Of a stretch of DNA of 64,000 bases, positions 53,149-62,846 are shown piece after piece (position 1 is the stretch's first letter; each line of letters opens with the position of its first letter). This stretch comes from Bacillota bacterium. Lineage in GTDB: Bacteria > Bacillota > Clostridia > Acetivibrionales > DSM-1351. Position numbers and translations under genes: made by a program. The stretch lies in NCBI GenBank assembly GCA_023460955.1, contig JAEWOH010000056.1, positions 47,607 to 111,606 on the forward strand. Reading direction: 5' to 3'. The notes under the pieces were generated by a model. The model was not told the origin of the DNA. It did not search any database and worked only from the letters and a program-made list of their open reading frames with translations.

Positions 53149-55500
53149 TTAAAACCCGAACAGTGAGAACCTTTTAACTTTTACATTATCATTTATTATA
53201 TAAGTCCAGGTGGCTGTCGGAGTGTTAAAGCCCTTGCTCAGAAGCTCTCCATCACTTATTCCAAAATCAGTCTGTTCCAATTCCTGAAGTATTTTAAAGT
53301 TCATCTGACTCATGAGAGAGTCGAATTCTTCAATAACAAGTTTGCGGTACTCATCCAAAGGTACTTTCCTTGTAGCTCTGACTAAATGAATACCCTCCTG
53401 AACGTCTTCACAGTATTCAAGGAAATCATACCAGCATTCGTCAATATAATGAATGGCTACTCTTCGCTCAATGGTGTTTACCCTTTCGGCATTGAACTTC
53501 CTACTCAGTTCCTTATATAGTTCCGGCCTTTCAGCAGCAAGAAAGGGTGATTGCGTCGAATACATTACTTCGTTGCGTTTTTGGGTTATCATTCTCCTTT
53601 GATACTCCATAAGCAAGGAGTATTTACCCAGCGACTTCCTTATTTCAAAATTCTGTCCGTCTATAACCCTTTGGATATGATTAATTAAGGAATTAAGCCT
53701 GCCATCCTTGATTAAATCATCAAGCTTCAACTTACGGTATTTCCTTGGCAGCTTTTTCTGAATTCCAAACCTAACCATCAGATTGTCATCAAGACTTACG
53801 AAAAATCTGGAGGCTCCGGGATCTCCTTGCCTTCCTGACCTTCCTCTTAGCTGATTGTCTATTCTGATGCATTCATTTTTATTAGTTCCGATAACATACA
53901 AACCGCCTAAAGCAATGACCTTTCTGGTCTCTTCGGAGTCTGTTGTACCATCTCCCAGCCTTATATCCACACCCCTGCCTGCCATGTTTGTTGAAACAGT
54001 AACTACTCCAAGCCTCCCGGCCTTTGCAATAATAGCTGCTTCTTCTGTGTCATTCTTTGCATTCAGTACAACGCAATTAACCGAGCAGGCTTTCAATCTG
54101 CCAGCCAGTCTTTCGGATTCCTCAATACTTGATGTACCGACAAGGATGGGCTGACCGGTCTTGTTTACCTTCAATATTTCACTTACAATGGCTTCATCCT
54201 TGGCTTCCTTATGAGTATAAACCTTGTCAGGGTAATCAACTCGAATACATTTTTTATGAGGCTGTACTACGTATACCCTGCGATTATAAGCATCCAGAAA
54301 CTCCTCCTCTGAGGATTGAGCAGTTGCAGTCATCCCGGCTGCTTCTGGATAAAGACTTATAAAATTCTGTATTGTAATCTTTCCAAGAATCCTGCTGTTC
54401 TGAGTATTTCTTAAGCCTTCCAGCGCTTCAACGGCCATCTGCAACCCATCATGCCATTTTCTCTTATCTGCTACTCTCCCGGTAAATTCATCTACAATTT
54501 CCAGTCTGTTATCCCTTACAATGTAATCTACATCCCTTTTTAATAAGGTATTAGCATGTAGAAGATTATTAATAAACGTCAAGAGCTCAAGATTGTCTTT
54601 AAACAGATTACCACAGTTAAGTTCTTCCTCAATACAGTTTATACCTGCATCTGTGAGAAATACATTCCTTTTGTTTTCATCAGTCTGATAATGTATTCCC
54701 GGTGTAAGCTTTCTGACCATGTTGACAAGCTTCTCGTCCATTGCTCCGTACTGGTCATTTACTTTTCCGGCTATCACAAGGGGGACTCTGGCCTCGTCTA
54801 TTAAAATTGAATCCGCTTCATCAACAATGACATAGTTAAATGGTCTCTGTACCAGTTCATTTACACTGTATACAAGAGTGTCCCTTAAGAAATCGAAGCC
54901 CGCTTCTTTGGGAGTCATATAGGTTATATCGGCAAGATAGGCTGATTTACGCCTTTCATATTCCATACCCTCCTGTATATAATCAACCTTAAGCCCCCAG
55001 CTGTCGTAAATACTCTTCATCCAAAGTGCATCTCTTTTTGCAAGATAATCATTAAAAGTCAGCACATGAACACCCTTACCGGTAAGAGCGTTAAGAACCA
55101 CCGGGAACACTGCAGCCATAGTTTTTCCCTCACCCGTGGGCAACTCAGTTATATTGCCGAAATGAAGCGCAATTCCGGTAAGCAGCTGTGAGTCATAAGC
55201 CCGAAGTCCAAAGCTGCGTCTGCACAACTCTTTTGTAATTGCAAAACATTCCGGTAGGAAGTTTTCTGCTATAGCAGTCTCTCTTAATATGATGTTAAGG
55301 GTTACGGTGTCGATATCGCCGGACCCTTTGCTTCTTTGGCATAAAAATCTATGAAATTTATCTTTATGTGATTTTAGATAATTTTCAAGTTCTAAGGCTG
55401 ATAATCCTGATAAGTCGAATTGATTTATGCAATGCAGTAATTTCTGATATAAAGCATATTCTGTGGGCTGAGCCATCCTCTTCAATAATTTATTAAACAT
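53149..55500 (-). CDS. SecA-like translocase ATPase, SecA2 type
   Basis: 783 aa. SecA domains: Walker A LPTGEGKTMAAVFP (about 118-131), VIVDEADSILIDEARVPL (about 224-241), MTATAQSSEEEFLDAYN and GRGVDIRLGDGT, NQLRGRSGRQGDPGASRFFV (about 557-576). The helical scaffold follows, but the C-terminal zinc-binding CxCxSG tail is absent, and the first 80 residues are unusual. So this is likely an accessory SecA for selected substrates. It is 22 nt after a small ORF with five Cys and before a CPBP protease. AGGAGG precedes the ATG. Confidence 0.88.
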   Translation of the reverse strand: MFNKLLKRMAQPTEYALYQKLLHCINQFDLSGLSALELENYLKSHKDKFHRFLCQRSKGSGDIDTVTLNIILRETAIAENFLPECFAITKELCRRSFGLRAYDSQLLTGIALHFGNITELPTGEGKTMAAVFPVVLNALTGKGVHVLTFNDYLAKRDALWMKSIYDSWGLKVDYIQEGMEYERRKSAYLADITYMTPKEAGFDFLRDTLVYSVNELVQRPFNYVIVDEADSILIDEARVPLVIAGKVNDQYGAMDEKLVNMVRKLTPGIHYQTDENKRNVFLTDAGINCIEEELNCGNLFKDNLELLTFINNLLHANTLLKRDVDYIVRDNRLEIVDEFTGRVADKRKWHDGLQMAVEALEGLRNTQNSRILGKITIQNFISLYPEAAGMTATAQSSEEEFLDAYNRRVYVVQPHKKCIRVDYPDKVYTHKEAKDEAIVSEILKVNKTGQPILVGTSSIEESERLAGRLKACSVNCVVLNAKNDTEEAAIIAKAGRLGVVTVSTNMAGRGVDIRLGDGTTDSEETRKVIALGGLYVIGTNKNECIRIDNQLRGRSGRQGDPGASRFFVSLDDNLMVRFGIQKKLPRKYRKLKLDDLIKDGRLNSLINHIQRVIDGQNFEIRKSLGKYSLLMEYQRRMITQKRNEVMYSTQSPFLAAERPELYKELSRKFNAERVNTIERRVAIHYIDECWYDFLEYCEDVQEGIHLVRATRKVPLDEYRKLVIEEFDSLMSQMNFKILQELEQTDFGISDGELLSKGFNTPTATWTYIINDNVKVKRFSLFGF

Positions 55501-55521
55501 AAAAACCTCCTGTATTTGATT

Positions 55522-55773
55522 TTAATTTTTTATCAAAAACAAGGGGCAGGCGGGCTCTTTAAACCTATGAAGGGTTTTAATTATTTGCTCATTTTCACGG
55601 CATAATATTTCAAGCTCTATAGAAATGATTCCTGAAATACTCTTTCGGCAAAGACTTAGCACTCCTAAGTTTAAATAACAAAGAAGCGCATCTTTAAAAA
55701 CAGCCAGCTGTGATAGCACAGGGCACATTATAAAACTTGAAATTAAGATTATTAAATAATCGGTTAGAAACAT
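55522..55773 (-). CDS. Small protein with five Cys upstream of the SecA-like gene
   Basis: 83 aa. A hydrophobic N-terminus (about 7-30) is followed by a Leu/Cys-rich part with Cys at about 17, 32, 42, 58 and 76. AAAGGA lies about 10 nt before the ATG, and the SecA2-like gene starts 22 nt after the stop. I know no family. It may be a substrate or partner of the SecA2-like protein, or chance. Codon use and the ribosome-binding site make a real gene likely. Confidence 0.5.
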   Translation of the reverse strand: MFLTDYLIILISSFIMCPVLSQLAVFKDALLCYLNLGVLSLCRKSISGIISIELEILCRENEQIIKTLHRFKEPACPLFLIKN

Positions 55774-55957
55774 TAAATTTAAGTCCTTTGCTCAATTTAC
55801 TTGATATCACGTCTGATAAAGGAATCTAATCCTATATATAATACCTTATTTTTTTGATAATGTCTTGGATTCCTTGAAAATAATGTAAAAAGTGATATCT
55901 CCAATAAAGTTATTGAAAATACCACTTTCCTTATTATCTATCAATAAAGCTATGCCT

Positions 55958-57154
55958 TTAAACAAGCTTTATTTCTCTTGCTCCGTCGCCAATTTCGCTG
56001 ATATAGAACTCAGGTGTGATACCTGTTTGTTCCTTGTAATTTCTGCCCACCTGCTCAATAAAAAGCTCCACCCTGTCTTCGGGAACAATGTTTACGGTAC
56101 AACCTCCAAAGCCTGCGCCGGTCATTCTTGAACCAATAACTCCCTCGACCTTCATAGCCTCTGCAGTCATTGTATCAAGTTCTTTTCCTGTTACCTCATA
56201 TAAATCCCTTATGGATGCATTTGCTTCCACCAAAAGTCTGCCCAATTCTATGATATCATTGTTTTTTAACGCTTTAGCAGCTTTAAGCACTCTGTCGTTC
56301 TCATATATCACATGGGTGACTCTTTTTCTGATTGTGAGGTCTTCAAGCTTATGGGCATACTTTTCAAATTCAGACCTTGTTATTTCACATAAATTACTTT
56401 TCTCGGGCAGGAACTGACGAAGAATCCTTAAGCCCTCCGCACATTCGTTGACTCTCTCATTGTATTTTGATTCACCTAAAGCCCGTTTTTTCTTAGTATT
56501 TCCCAAGACAATTTTATAACCTTCAAGCTTTAACGGCAAATATTCATATTTAAGTGAAGCACAGTCCAGAAGCATGGCATGGTCTCTTTTACCCATGGCA
56601 GATGCAAACTGGTCCATAATTCCGCAGCTTACTCCACAGAATTCGTTTTCGGTCTTCTGACCCAATACAGCCATTTCAATCATATCAATAGATTTATTAA
56701 TTCCATGGGCTTCATTTCCCAACGTAACAAGGGTGACGGCAGTTGCCATTTCTATTGCTGCCGAGGAAGATAACCCCGATCCCAGCGGTACTGTGTCATG
56801 GAACAGCATATCAACTCCTGTGAGTCTGTAACCGGCCTTTTGCAGCTGTAAGGCAACACCTGCCTGATAATTTCCCCAGCGTAAGCTCCTTGCCTTTTCA
56901 AGGTTATCCATTTCTAATTCAACTTTTTCAGCCAAATCTGTCGCAGCAAGCCTTAAAGTGTTGTCCCCATTTACCCTTGCTATTACGGTTGAATCAAGGC
57001 TGAGCGCTGCAGGCAATACATAGCCTCCGCAGTAATCTATATGCTCACCGATAAGATTAACTCTCCCCGGACCTGAAAACACTCTCAGACCCTCTGTACT
57101 TCCTCCGAATATCTCACAAAATTTTCTTTTTAGTTCCTCGTAATTTTTTAACAT
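55958..57154 (-). CDS. galK: Galactokinase
   Basis: 398 aa from the ATG at 57154, which AAAGGTG precedes. GHMP kinase motifs: GPGRVNLIGEHIDYCGGYVL (galactose site, about 27-46), PLGSGLSSSAAIEMA (ATP loop, about 122-136), CGIMDQFASAMG (Asp) and RMTGAGFGGCTVNIV near the C-terminus. It phosphorylates galactose at C1 in the Leloir pathway. It follows galT by about 85 nt in the same direction. Confidence 0.97.
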   Translation of the reverse strand: MLKNYEELKRKFCEIFGGSTEGLRVFSGPGRVNLIGEHIDYCGGYVLPAALSLDSTVIARVNGDNTLRLAATDLAEKVELEMDNLEKARSLRWGNYQAGVALQLQKAGYRLTGVDMLFHDTVPLGSGLSSSAAIEMATAVTLVTLGNEAHGINKSIDMIEMAVLGQKTENEFCGVSCGIMDQFASAMGKRDHAMLLDCASLKYEYLPLKLEGYKIVLGNTKKKRALGESKYNERVNECAEGLRILRQFLPEKSNLCEITRSEFEKYAHKLEDLTIRKRVTHVIYENDRVLKAAKALKNNDIIELGRLLVEANASIRDLYEVTGKELDTMTAEAMKVEGVIGSRMTGAGFGGCTVNIVPEDRVELFIEQVGRNYKEQTGITPEFYISEIGDGAREIKLV

Positions 57155-57239
57155 TTTATATTCACCTTTCACCAAAGAAAATGTTTACTACAAATTTTCA
57201 TACTAGAAGTTCCTGTTCCTTTATTTGTTTCGAACAAAA

Positions 57240-58802
57240 TTAAGCATGAACAGAATACTCCATGCAACCTGCCTTTTTCATAAAGCGTTCAAAGGCCATT
57301 AACCCTTCCCCTGTTTGTTTGAACACGCCGGTTTGTTCAAGACAGGTTTCAAACCTTCTTCCTGTTTCCAGCTTCAGCACCTCCTCCGCCTGATCAGAGT
57401 CAAGACTCGTGCCGTAAGCTTTCACAAGCTCGTTTATCCACTGAGTATGCTTATAAAGCAAATGTTCCTTAGTATTTATATCGTTTATATTAGTAACCCC
57501 TGTAAGTATTTCTTTTATATGCTCCAATTCATTTTTCAGTCTACCCGGAAGGATGGCAAGACCCATTACTTCTATAAGGCCGATATTTTCCTTTTTAATA
57601 TGATGTATTTCCTTATGAGGATGGAATATTCCGTCAGGATGCTCCTCTGATGTTCTGTTGTTTCGCAGTACCAGGTCTATTTCGTACCTTCCGGCTTCAT
57701 TTACCCTTGCTATTGGCGTAATTGTGTTATGCCTCTCACGGCCGCTTTCACTTTCGGTGAACGCCAGTATCTCAACACTTGGGTCACTGTAATGCTTCCA
57801 GGTCTCCAGAAGATGTCCCGAGAACTCCACAAGTTCCTCAATACTGTCACTGGCGGCGCGAATAACAGATAGCGGCCATTTGACGATAGAAATTTCCACA
57901 TCCTTGAACTCCTCACACCTGTAGCGCTTTATTACGGGGGCTTTTTGCATCGGGAATACGTAATTTCCTCCCTGAAAATGATTATGGTTCAGTATAGAGC
58001 CTCCCACTATTGGAAGATCTGCGTTTGAACCGCAAAGGTAATGAGGAAATTGTCTTACAAAGTCAAAAAGCTGTGCAAAAGTTTTTTTGGATATTTCCAT
58101 TGGTTCATGGTTCTCACTGAAAATGATACAGTGCTCATTGTAATAAACATAAGGTGAGTATTGGAAATACCACTGTTCACCGCAGAGAGTTACCGGTATT
58201 ATTCTATGTGTCTGCCGGGCAGGAAAGTTTATGCGGCCTGGATATCCTATGTTTTCTACACAAAGCAGGCACTTGGGGTATTCGCTCTGGGGCTGAAGTC
58301 TTTCCAGCGCAATAGTTTTCGGGTCTTTTTCGGGCTTTGTGAGATTGATGGTTATCTCCAGGTCGCCGTAATCAGAGTTGAACTTCCATCCGACATTTCT
58401 GGCAATCTGAGCAGTTCTTATATAATTTGAAGCTTTACAAAGCTTGTAAAAATAATCAGTTGCTGCGTTAATTGATATCTTCTCTGCCAATTCGATAAAG
58501 GTTCTCACTATTTCAGACTCTCTTGGCATAAGAAATCCCATTAGCCTGGTATCAAACAACTCCCTGTTTACAAAAACCTCCCGATCAAAAAAACCTTCAT
58601 CTCCTGCATAATCAGTAAGTCTTCCTAATATCTCAGAAGGGTAATCAAGGTCTTCCTCCGGAACCTCTCCCATATAGGGTTCTTTCAGTTGAAGTTGTTC
58701 CATCAGTTGATTTCTTGCAACTATAGTATCCAATTTGTCAATTAAACCATGTTTTATACCGTATTGAAGTAATCTTTCAATTTCGTACGCCGCATTATTC
58801 AT
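57240..58802 (-). CDS. galT: UDP-glucose--hexose-1-phosphate uridylyltransferase (GalT, class II)
   Basis: 520 aa, the long Firmicutes form (GALT class II). LLQYGIKHGLIDKLDTIVAR opens it; CLLCVENIGYPGRINFPARQ, VGGSILNHNHFQGGNYVFPM with the His residues near the nucleophile, and PHKEIHHIKKENIGLIEVMG are family signatures. It exchanges UMP between UDP-glucose and galactose-1-phosphate. AGAAGGG precedes the ATG. It is divergent from an AraC-type regulator. Confidence 0.96.
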   Translation of the reverse strand: MNNAAYEIERLLQYGIKHGLIDKLDTIVARNQLMEQLQLKEPYMGEVPEEDLDYPSEILGRLTDYAGDEGFFDREVFVNRELFDTRLMGFLMPRESEIVRTFIELAEKISINAATDYFYKLCKASNYIRTAQIARNVGWKFNSDYGDLEITINLTKPEKDPKTIALERLQPQSEYPKCLLCVENIGYPGRINFPARQTHRIIPVTLCGEQWYFQYSPYVYYNEHCIIFSENHEPMEISKKTFAQLFDFVRQFPHYLCGSNADLPIVGGSILNHNHFQGGNYVFPMQKAPVIKRYRCEEFKDVEISIVKWPLSVIRAASDSIEELVEFSGHLLETWKHYSDPSVEILAFTESESGRERHNTITPIARVNEAGRYEIDLVLRNNRTSEEHPDGIFHPHKEIHHIKKENIGLIEVMGLAILPGRLKNELEHIKEILTGVTNINDINTKEHLLYKHTQWINELVKAYGTSLDSDQAEEVLKLETGRRFETCLEQTGVFKQTGEGLMAFERFMKKAGCMEYSVHA

Positions 58803-59014
58803 TTAAACGCAACCCTTCTGTTATTTTATGATATAAATATCAATCAAATTGTTCATTCTTTAGAGTAAAGCCAATAATCAATTTAACCTAAGCTTTCAAT
58901 TTTACTGCATTTATAATAACATTATAAAGAGAAACAGCAGCAGATTTCTCTGATTATTTTATTGTTTTCTGATACTATTTTACGGTTTTATCAAAAAATA
59001 AAAGGAGGTACCAG

Positions 59015-59899
59015 ATGGAAGCTTCAAAAGTATATAAGCCCAAAGCCTTTCCCTTGGATTTTCCGTTTAGTATTAAGTTTACCGATATGGAGCCATATTA
59101 TTGCATGAATCATACCTTTCATTGGCATAATTATCTTGAGATAGCCTTTGTAAAACAAGGCAAGGGCATTTACTACGTTGAAAACAGGACTTATGAAATG
59201 AACGAAGGGGATATTGTTGTAATTAATAATATTGAACCGCATTACATGGAGGTTTTACCACCGCAAAACATGATTATGCCTGTGATAATGTTTGAGCCTC
59301 AATTAATATGGACTTCGGAGAATCTTTTTGATTATAGCTATATGGAACCTTTTTTTGATAGAGGCTCAAATTTTAACAACAGAATAGACAGCAAAAGTCA
59401 GATAGGACAAAAAATATTTTCTTTGCTTACAGAAATTGAAGAAGAATACATCAATAAAACTGTCGGGTATAAGCTTATGATAAAGGCAAAGCTGCTGCAT
59501 ATTATTACTTACCTTATAAGACATTTTCAGGATTCCAGCAGAACCTCGGAAAGTATTATCTCAAAAAGCATAAAACTGGAAAAGCTGAAAAAAGTCTTTG
59601 ATTACATAAGTCAGAACTACTCACAAAAAATTGAGCTGAACACTCTTGCCGAGCTTGCATATATGTCACCTAACTATTTTTCTACTTTTTTCAAGCAGTC
59701 AATAGGCTTCACACCTATTGAATATATTAATAAAATGCGTGTTTCAAAATCCATCGAGCTGCTTCGTGGAACGGATTATACTGTCGCCCATATTGCACAG
59801 GATTGTGGATTTAACAATCTTGCGAATTTTAATAAGATATTTAAAAATATAACCGAAACGACGCCTGTTCAGGTCAGAAAAACAAATAATAAACTATAA
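59015..59899 (+). CDS. AraC family regulator with cupin sensor domain, divergent from gal genes
   Basis: 294 aa. The N-terminal cupin (about 25-110) has NHTFHWHNYLEIAFVKQGKG and DIVVINNIEPHYMEVLPPQN, a sugar-binding type. The C-terminal DNA-binding part (about 190-290) has IELNTLAELAYMSPNYFSTF and VAHIAQDCGFNNLANFNKIF. AAAGGAGG precedes the ATG. Its position next to galT and galK suggests that it controls galactose use; other sugar targets are possible. Confidence 0.9.
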   Translation: MEASKVYKPKAFPLDFPFSIKFTDMEPYYCMNHTFHWHNYLEIAFVKQGKGIYYVENRTYEMNEGDIVVINNIEPHYMEVLPPQNMIMPVIMFEPQLIWTSENLFDYSYMEPFFDRGSNFNNRIDSKSQIGQKIFSLLTEIEEEYINKTVGYKLMIKAKLLHIITYLIRHFQDSSRTSESIISKSIKLEKLKKVFDYISQNYSQKIELNTLAELAYMSPNYFSTFFKQSIGFTPIEYINKMRVSKSIELLRGTDYTVAHIAQDCGFNNLANFNKIFKNITETTPVQVRKTNNKL

Positions 59900-59908
59900 G
59901 GAAACGTT

Positions 59909-60412
59909 ATGATAAAAATTGGTGTGATATCGGACACACATATACCCCGGAAAGGTAGCAAACTTCCTGATTTCCTTATGGAACGCCTTTCAGGGGTTGA
60001 TATGATAATTCATGCAGGTGACATATGCAAGGATTATGTTATTTATGAGCTTGAGGAGATAGCCCCTGTTATCGCAGTACTTGGGAACAACGATGATGAA
60101 TACCTTGAAAAATTACTGCCTCTAAAAAGGATACTCACTGTTGAAGACATTAGTATAGGAATAATTCACGGACATAATTATAGCGGGACGGCAGCTGTAA
60201 ATGCCGAAAGAGCCTTCCGTAATGACAAAGTTGACTGTGTCGTATTTGGTCACAGTCATATTCCGGTTAATAAAAATATAGACGGTAAGCTCTACTTTAA
60301 TCCTGGCTCTGCTATGGATAAGAGACGCCTGGAAAAATGCAGCTTTGGCATTTTACAAGTTGATGGGAAAAGTATTTCAGGAGAGATTATTGCACTTGAT
60401 AAGCTAATTTAA
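59909..60412 (+). CDS. Metallophosphoesterase (YfcE/MJ0936 type phosphodiesterase)
   Basis: 167 aa. Metal-binding motifs are all present: IGVISDTHIPRKG (Asp, His), IHAGDICKDY (Asp), LGNNDDEYL (Asn, Asp), IIHGHNYSG (His) and VFGHSHIPVNK (His). It is a cytosolic calcineurin-like phosphodiesterase of the YfcE/MJ0936 family; the natural substrate is uncertain. It lies 9 nt after the AraC regulator and AAGGAAA precedes the ATG. Confidence 0.93.
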   Translation: MIKIGVISDTHIPRKGSKLPDFLMERLSGVDMIIHAGDICKDYVIYELEEIAPVIAVLGNNDDEYLEKLLPLKRILTVEDISIGIIHGHNYSGTAAVNAERAFRNDKVDCVVFGHSHIPVNKNIDGKLYFNPGSAMDKRRLEKCSFGILQVDGKSISGEIIALDKLI

Positions 60413-60433
60413 AGACTATTCACTTCTAAAGAA

Positions 60434-60468
60434 CAAGACACCCAACGATTCTACCGTTTGGTGTCTTG
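60434..60468. terminator. Bidirectional terminator between the phosphodiesterase and fabV
   Basis: Arms 60434-60447 and 60455-60468 pair over 14 bp with one wobble. It lies between convergent genes and has T-rich flanks. Confidence 0.85.
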
Positions 60469-60486
60469 TAGTGTATTACTTTGTAT

Positions 60487-61674
60487 TTAATCTATACTTG
60501 GTATCTTTAAATCAATATCAACATCAGCGCTGTAATCTACATCGTCAAATTCAAAGCCGAAAAGCCTGAAAAACTCTTTCCTATAACCCTCTATATCGGA
60601 TATTTCCCTGATGTTTTCGTTATTTGCCTTATCCCAGTATTCAGCGACCTTTGCCTGAACCTCCGGTCTCATTTCCCAGTCATCCATGCATATTCTACCC
60701 TTTTCATCAAGCTTAAGGTCACCTGAAAAAATTCTGTCCTTAAGCATTCTGTACATCTGCTCAATAGTTCCTTCATGAATATTCATTTCCTTCATTACCT
60801 TGAACAGGCAGCTGATGTATATTGATATAACGGGAATGGCAGCACTGGCTTGAGTTACAACAGCTTTATTAATTGAAACATAAGCATTTAAGCCTATATC
60901 CTTATTATCTTCTGTCATTTTCTCGGCAGCTGCCTCAAGATCATCTTTTGCCCTTCCAATAGTTCCTTTTCTATAAATGGAGTGAGTCATCTCAGGTCCT
61001 ACATAGGAATATGCGACTGTAACGGCGTTCTGCTCCAATGCGTCTGCAGCTTTTAAAGCATCCAACCACATAATCCAGTCTTCCCCGCCCATAACTGCTA
61101 CTGTTTGTCTGATTTCCTCATCATTTGCAGGCTCTATTGTTGATTCCGAAACCTGTTGAGTATGAAAATCTACGGTTTTGACAGTAGCTGCCTTACCGAT
61201 AGGCTTTAAAACTGAATTGAAGACTTCACCCGTGACTGGATGAGTTCTTCTTGGAGAGGCAATACTGTATATAACCATATCAACCTTCCCAAGATCTTGT
61301 TTTATAAGATCGATGGCTTGCTGTTTTATCTCATTTGAGAATGCGTCTCCATTAATACTTTTAGCATATAATCCTTCTTCAGCGGCAAATTTCTCAAAAG
61401 CGGCAGTATTGTACCAACCTGCTGATGCTGTCTTGTTGCCTGAAGCCGGTCTCTCAAAAAACAATCCGATAGTAGCTGCACCACAGCCAAAAGCAGCTGC
61501 AATTCTTGATGAAAGTCCATAACCTGTTGAAGCTCCAATTACCAATACCTTCTTAGCACCGGAAATCTTCTTTTGCTTATTTACATATTCAACCTGCTGC
61601 CTTACACTATATTCGCAGCCTGCGGGGTGAGAGGTGGTACAAATAAACCCTCTGAACTTTGGAGTTACGATCAT
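60487..61674 (-). CDS. fabV: Trans-2-enoyl-CoA reductase (FabV/TER)
   Basis: 395 aa. TTSHPAGCEYSVRQQVEYVN near the start, VLVIGASTGYGLSSRIAAAF (NADH loop, about 44-63) and the catalytic Tyr-x8-Lys in YSYVGPEMTHSIYRKGTIGR AK (about 235-250) identify the FabV/TER family. It reduces enoyl-ACP or crotonyl-CoA with NADH; in clostridia it may serve fatty acid synthesis or butyrate formation. AGGAGG precedes the ATG. Confidence 0.96.
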   Translation of the reverse strand: MIVTPKFRGFICTTSHPAGCEYSVRQQVEYVNKQKKISGAKKVLVIGASTGYGLSSRIAAAFGCGAATIGLFFERPASGNKTASAGWYNTAAFEKFAAEEGLYAKSINGDAFSNEIKQQAIDLIKQDLGKVDMVIYSIASPRRTHPVTGEVFNSVLKPIGKAATVKTVDFHTQQVSESTIEPANDEEIRQTVAVMGGEDWIMWLDALKAADALEQNAVTVAYSYVGPEMTHSIYRKGTIGRAKDDLEAAAEKMTEDNKDIGLNAYVSINKAVVTQASAAIPVISIYISCLFKVMKEMNIHEGTIEQMYRMLKDRIFSGDLKLDEKGRICMDDWEMRPEVQAKVAEYWDKANNENIREISDIEGYRKEFFRLFGFEFDDVDYSADVDIDLKIPSID

Positions 61675-61946
61675 AACAAACCTCCTGATATTCTTGATTA
61701 TAAAATTATTCTTAATGCTTATTTCTAAAAAACATATTTATGACTAATTTCATCAAATACAAAAATTATTAATTAACTCAATATATTATAACACTATTTG
61801 CCATAAATTAAAACTAGATAATATTACTTGGTTATAAATAAAATTAATAGTTAATTCATAAAGTTCAAACTTCGTTAAAAACAGAATAATATTTTAAATA
61901 TAAATTAAGAATATCAGGGTAAATATAATTTAGGAGTTGATAATTT

Positions 61947-62714
61947 ATGTTTTCGAAGAAGCAGCTATTTTCTGTATTTTTAGTATCAATATTTTTAACA
62001 GGATGTAGTATAAATTCTGCTAACTCATATACACTCCATAAAGTTTCCTCCGTTGCTCCAGGGCCTATACCCATATTGGTGTACCATTCAGTAACAAATA
62101 ATATTTTTTCAAAGAATAAGGACCTTTTCACAAAACCGGAGGAATTTGAAAAACAGCTAAGGTGGATAAATAATAGTGGGTATACCACCATTTTCCCCGA
62201 CCAGCTTAAAACTATCCAGAATATCCATAAACCAATACTTATAACTTTCGATGACGGTTATTCGGATAATTATACTACTGTATTCCCTCTCGTAAAAAAA
62301 TACCGGGTAAAAATATGCATATTTGTAGCAACTCGTTTTATAAACAAAGATCATTATCTAACTTCAGATCAAATAAAAGAGATGGCACGTTCAGGCCTTG
62401 TTTGTATAGAAAGCCACACTGTTTCGCATCATCACTTGTCGCAGTTGCCCGAATCAGAGTTAAAGTATGAGCTTGAAAATTCAAAAGATGCCATCTTTAA
62501 ATTGACCGGTAAATATCCCATAGCAATCGCCTATCCCTATGGTGATTTCAACAACTCCATTATAACCCAAACCCAAAAGTACTATACTCTAGGTTTCACC
62601 ACCGATAAGGGAAATCTTTCAAATTCTTCTCAAAAACTGACTATAACTAGGTATGGTATTGGTAGATTTACCACTCTTAAAGATTTGAAAAAGTATATTA
62701 ATAGTATCAAATAG
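61947..62714 (+). CDS. Polysaccharide deacetylase (CE4), lipoprotein
   Basis: 255 aa. Lipobox LTGC (Cys about 20) follows a short signal peptide. The CE4 motifs are complete: PILITFDDGYSDN (motif 1, about 108-120), ESHTVSHHHLSQL (motif 2, about 152-164) and AIAYPYGDFN (motif 3). It likely removes acetyl groups from peptidoglycan or a surface glycan outside the membrane. TAGGAG precedes the ATG. It is unlinked to the operon at 4-25 kb and is the better conserved of the two deacetylases. Confidence 0.94.
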   Translation: MFSKKQLFSVFLVSIFLTGCSINSANSYTLHKVSSVAPGPIPILVYHSVTNNIFSKNKDLFTKPEEFEKQLRWINNSGYTTIFPDQLKTIQNIHKPILITFDDGYSDNYTTVFPLVKKYRVKICIFVATRFINKDHYLTSDQIKEMARSGLVCIESHTVSHHHLSQLPESELKYELENSKDAIFKLTGKYPIAIAYPYGDFNNSIITQTQKYYTLGFTTDKGNLSNSSQKLTITRYGIGRFTTLKDLKKYINSIK

Positions 62715-62846
62715 CATTATTATCACTGATATGTCTAAAGCAGCTTATCAATATTAGGTTGTGCGTGCTTAAAAAAATCAGGCTATCAAAACAATTACTC
62801 ATTTCTTTGCGTTTTTTGTTCTGTGTATTTAGCAAAGAATGGTATT

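Noticed and set aside
61675..61946. Rex operator upstream of fabV
   Set aside because: AT-rich sequence with partial TTATAACA, but no full TTGTTA...TAACAA dyad.
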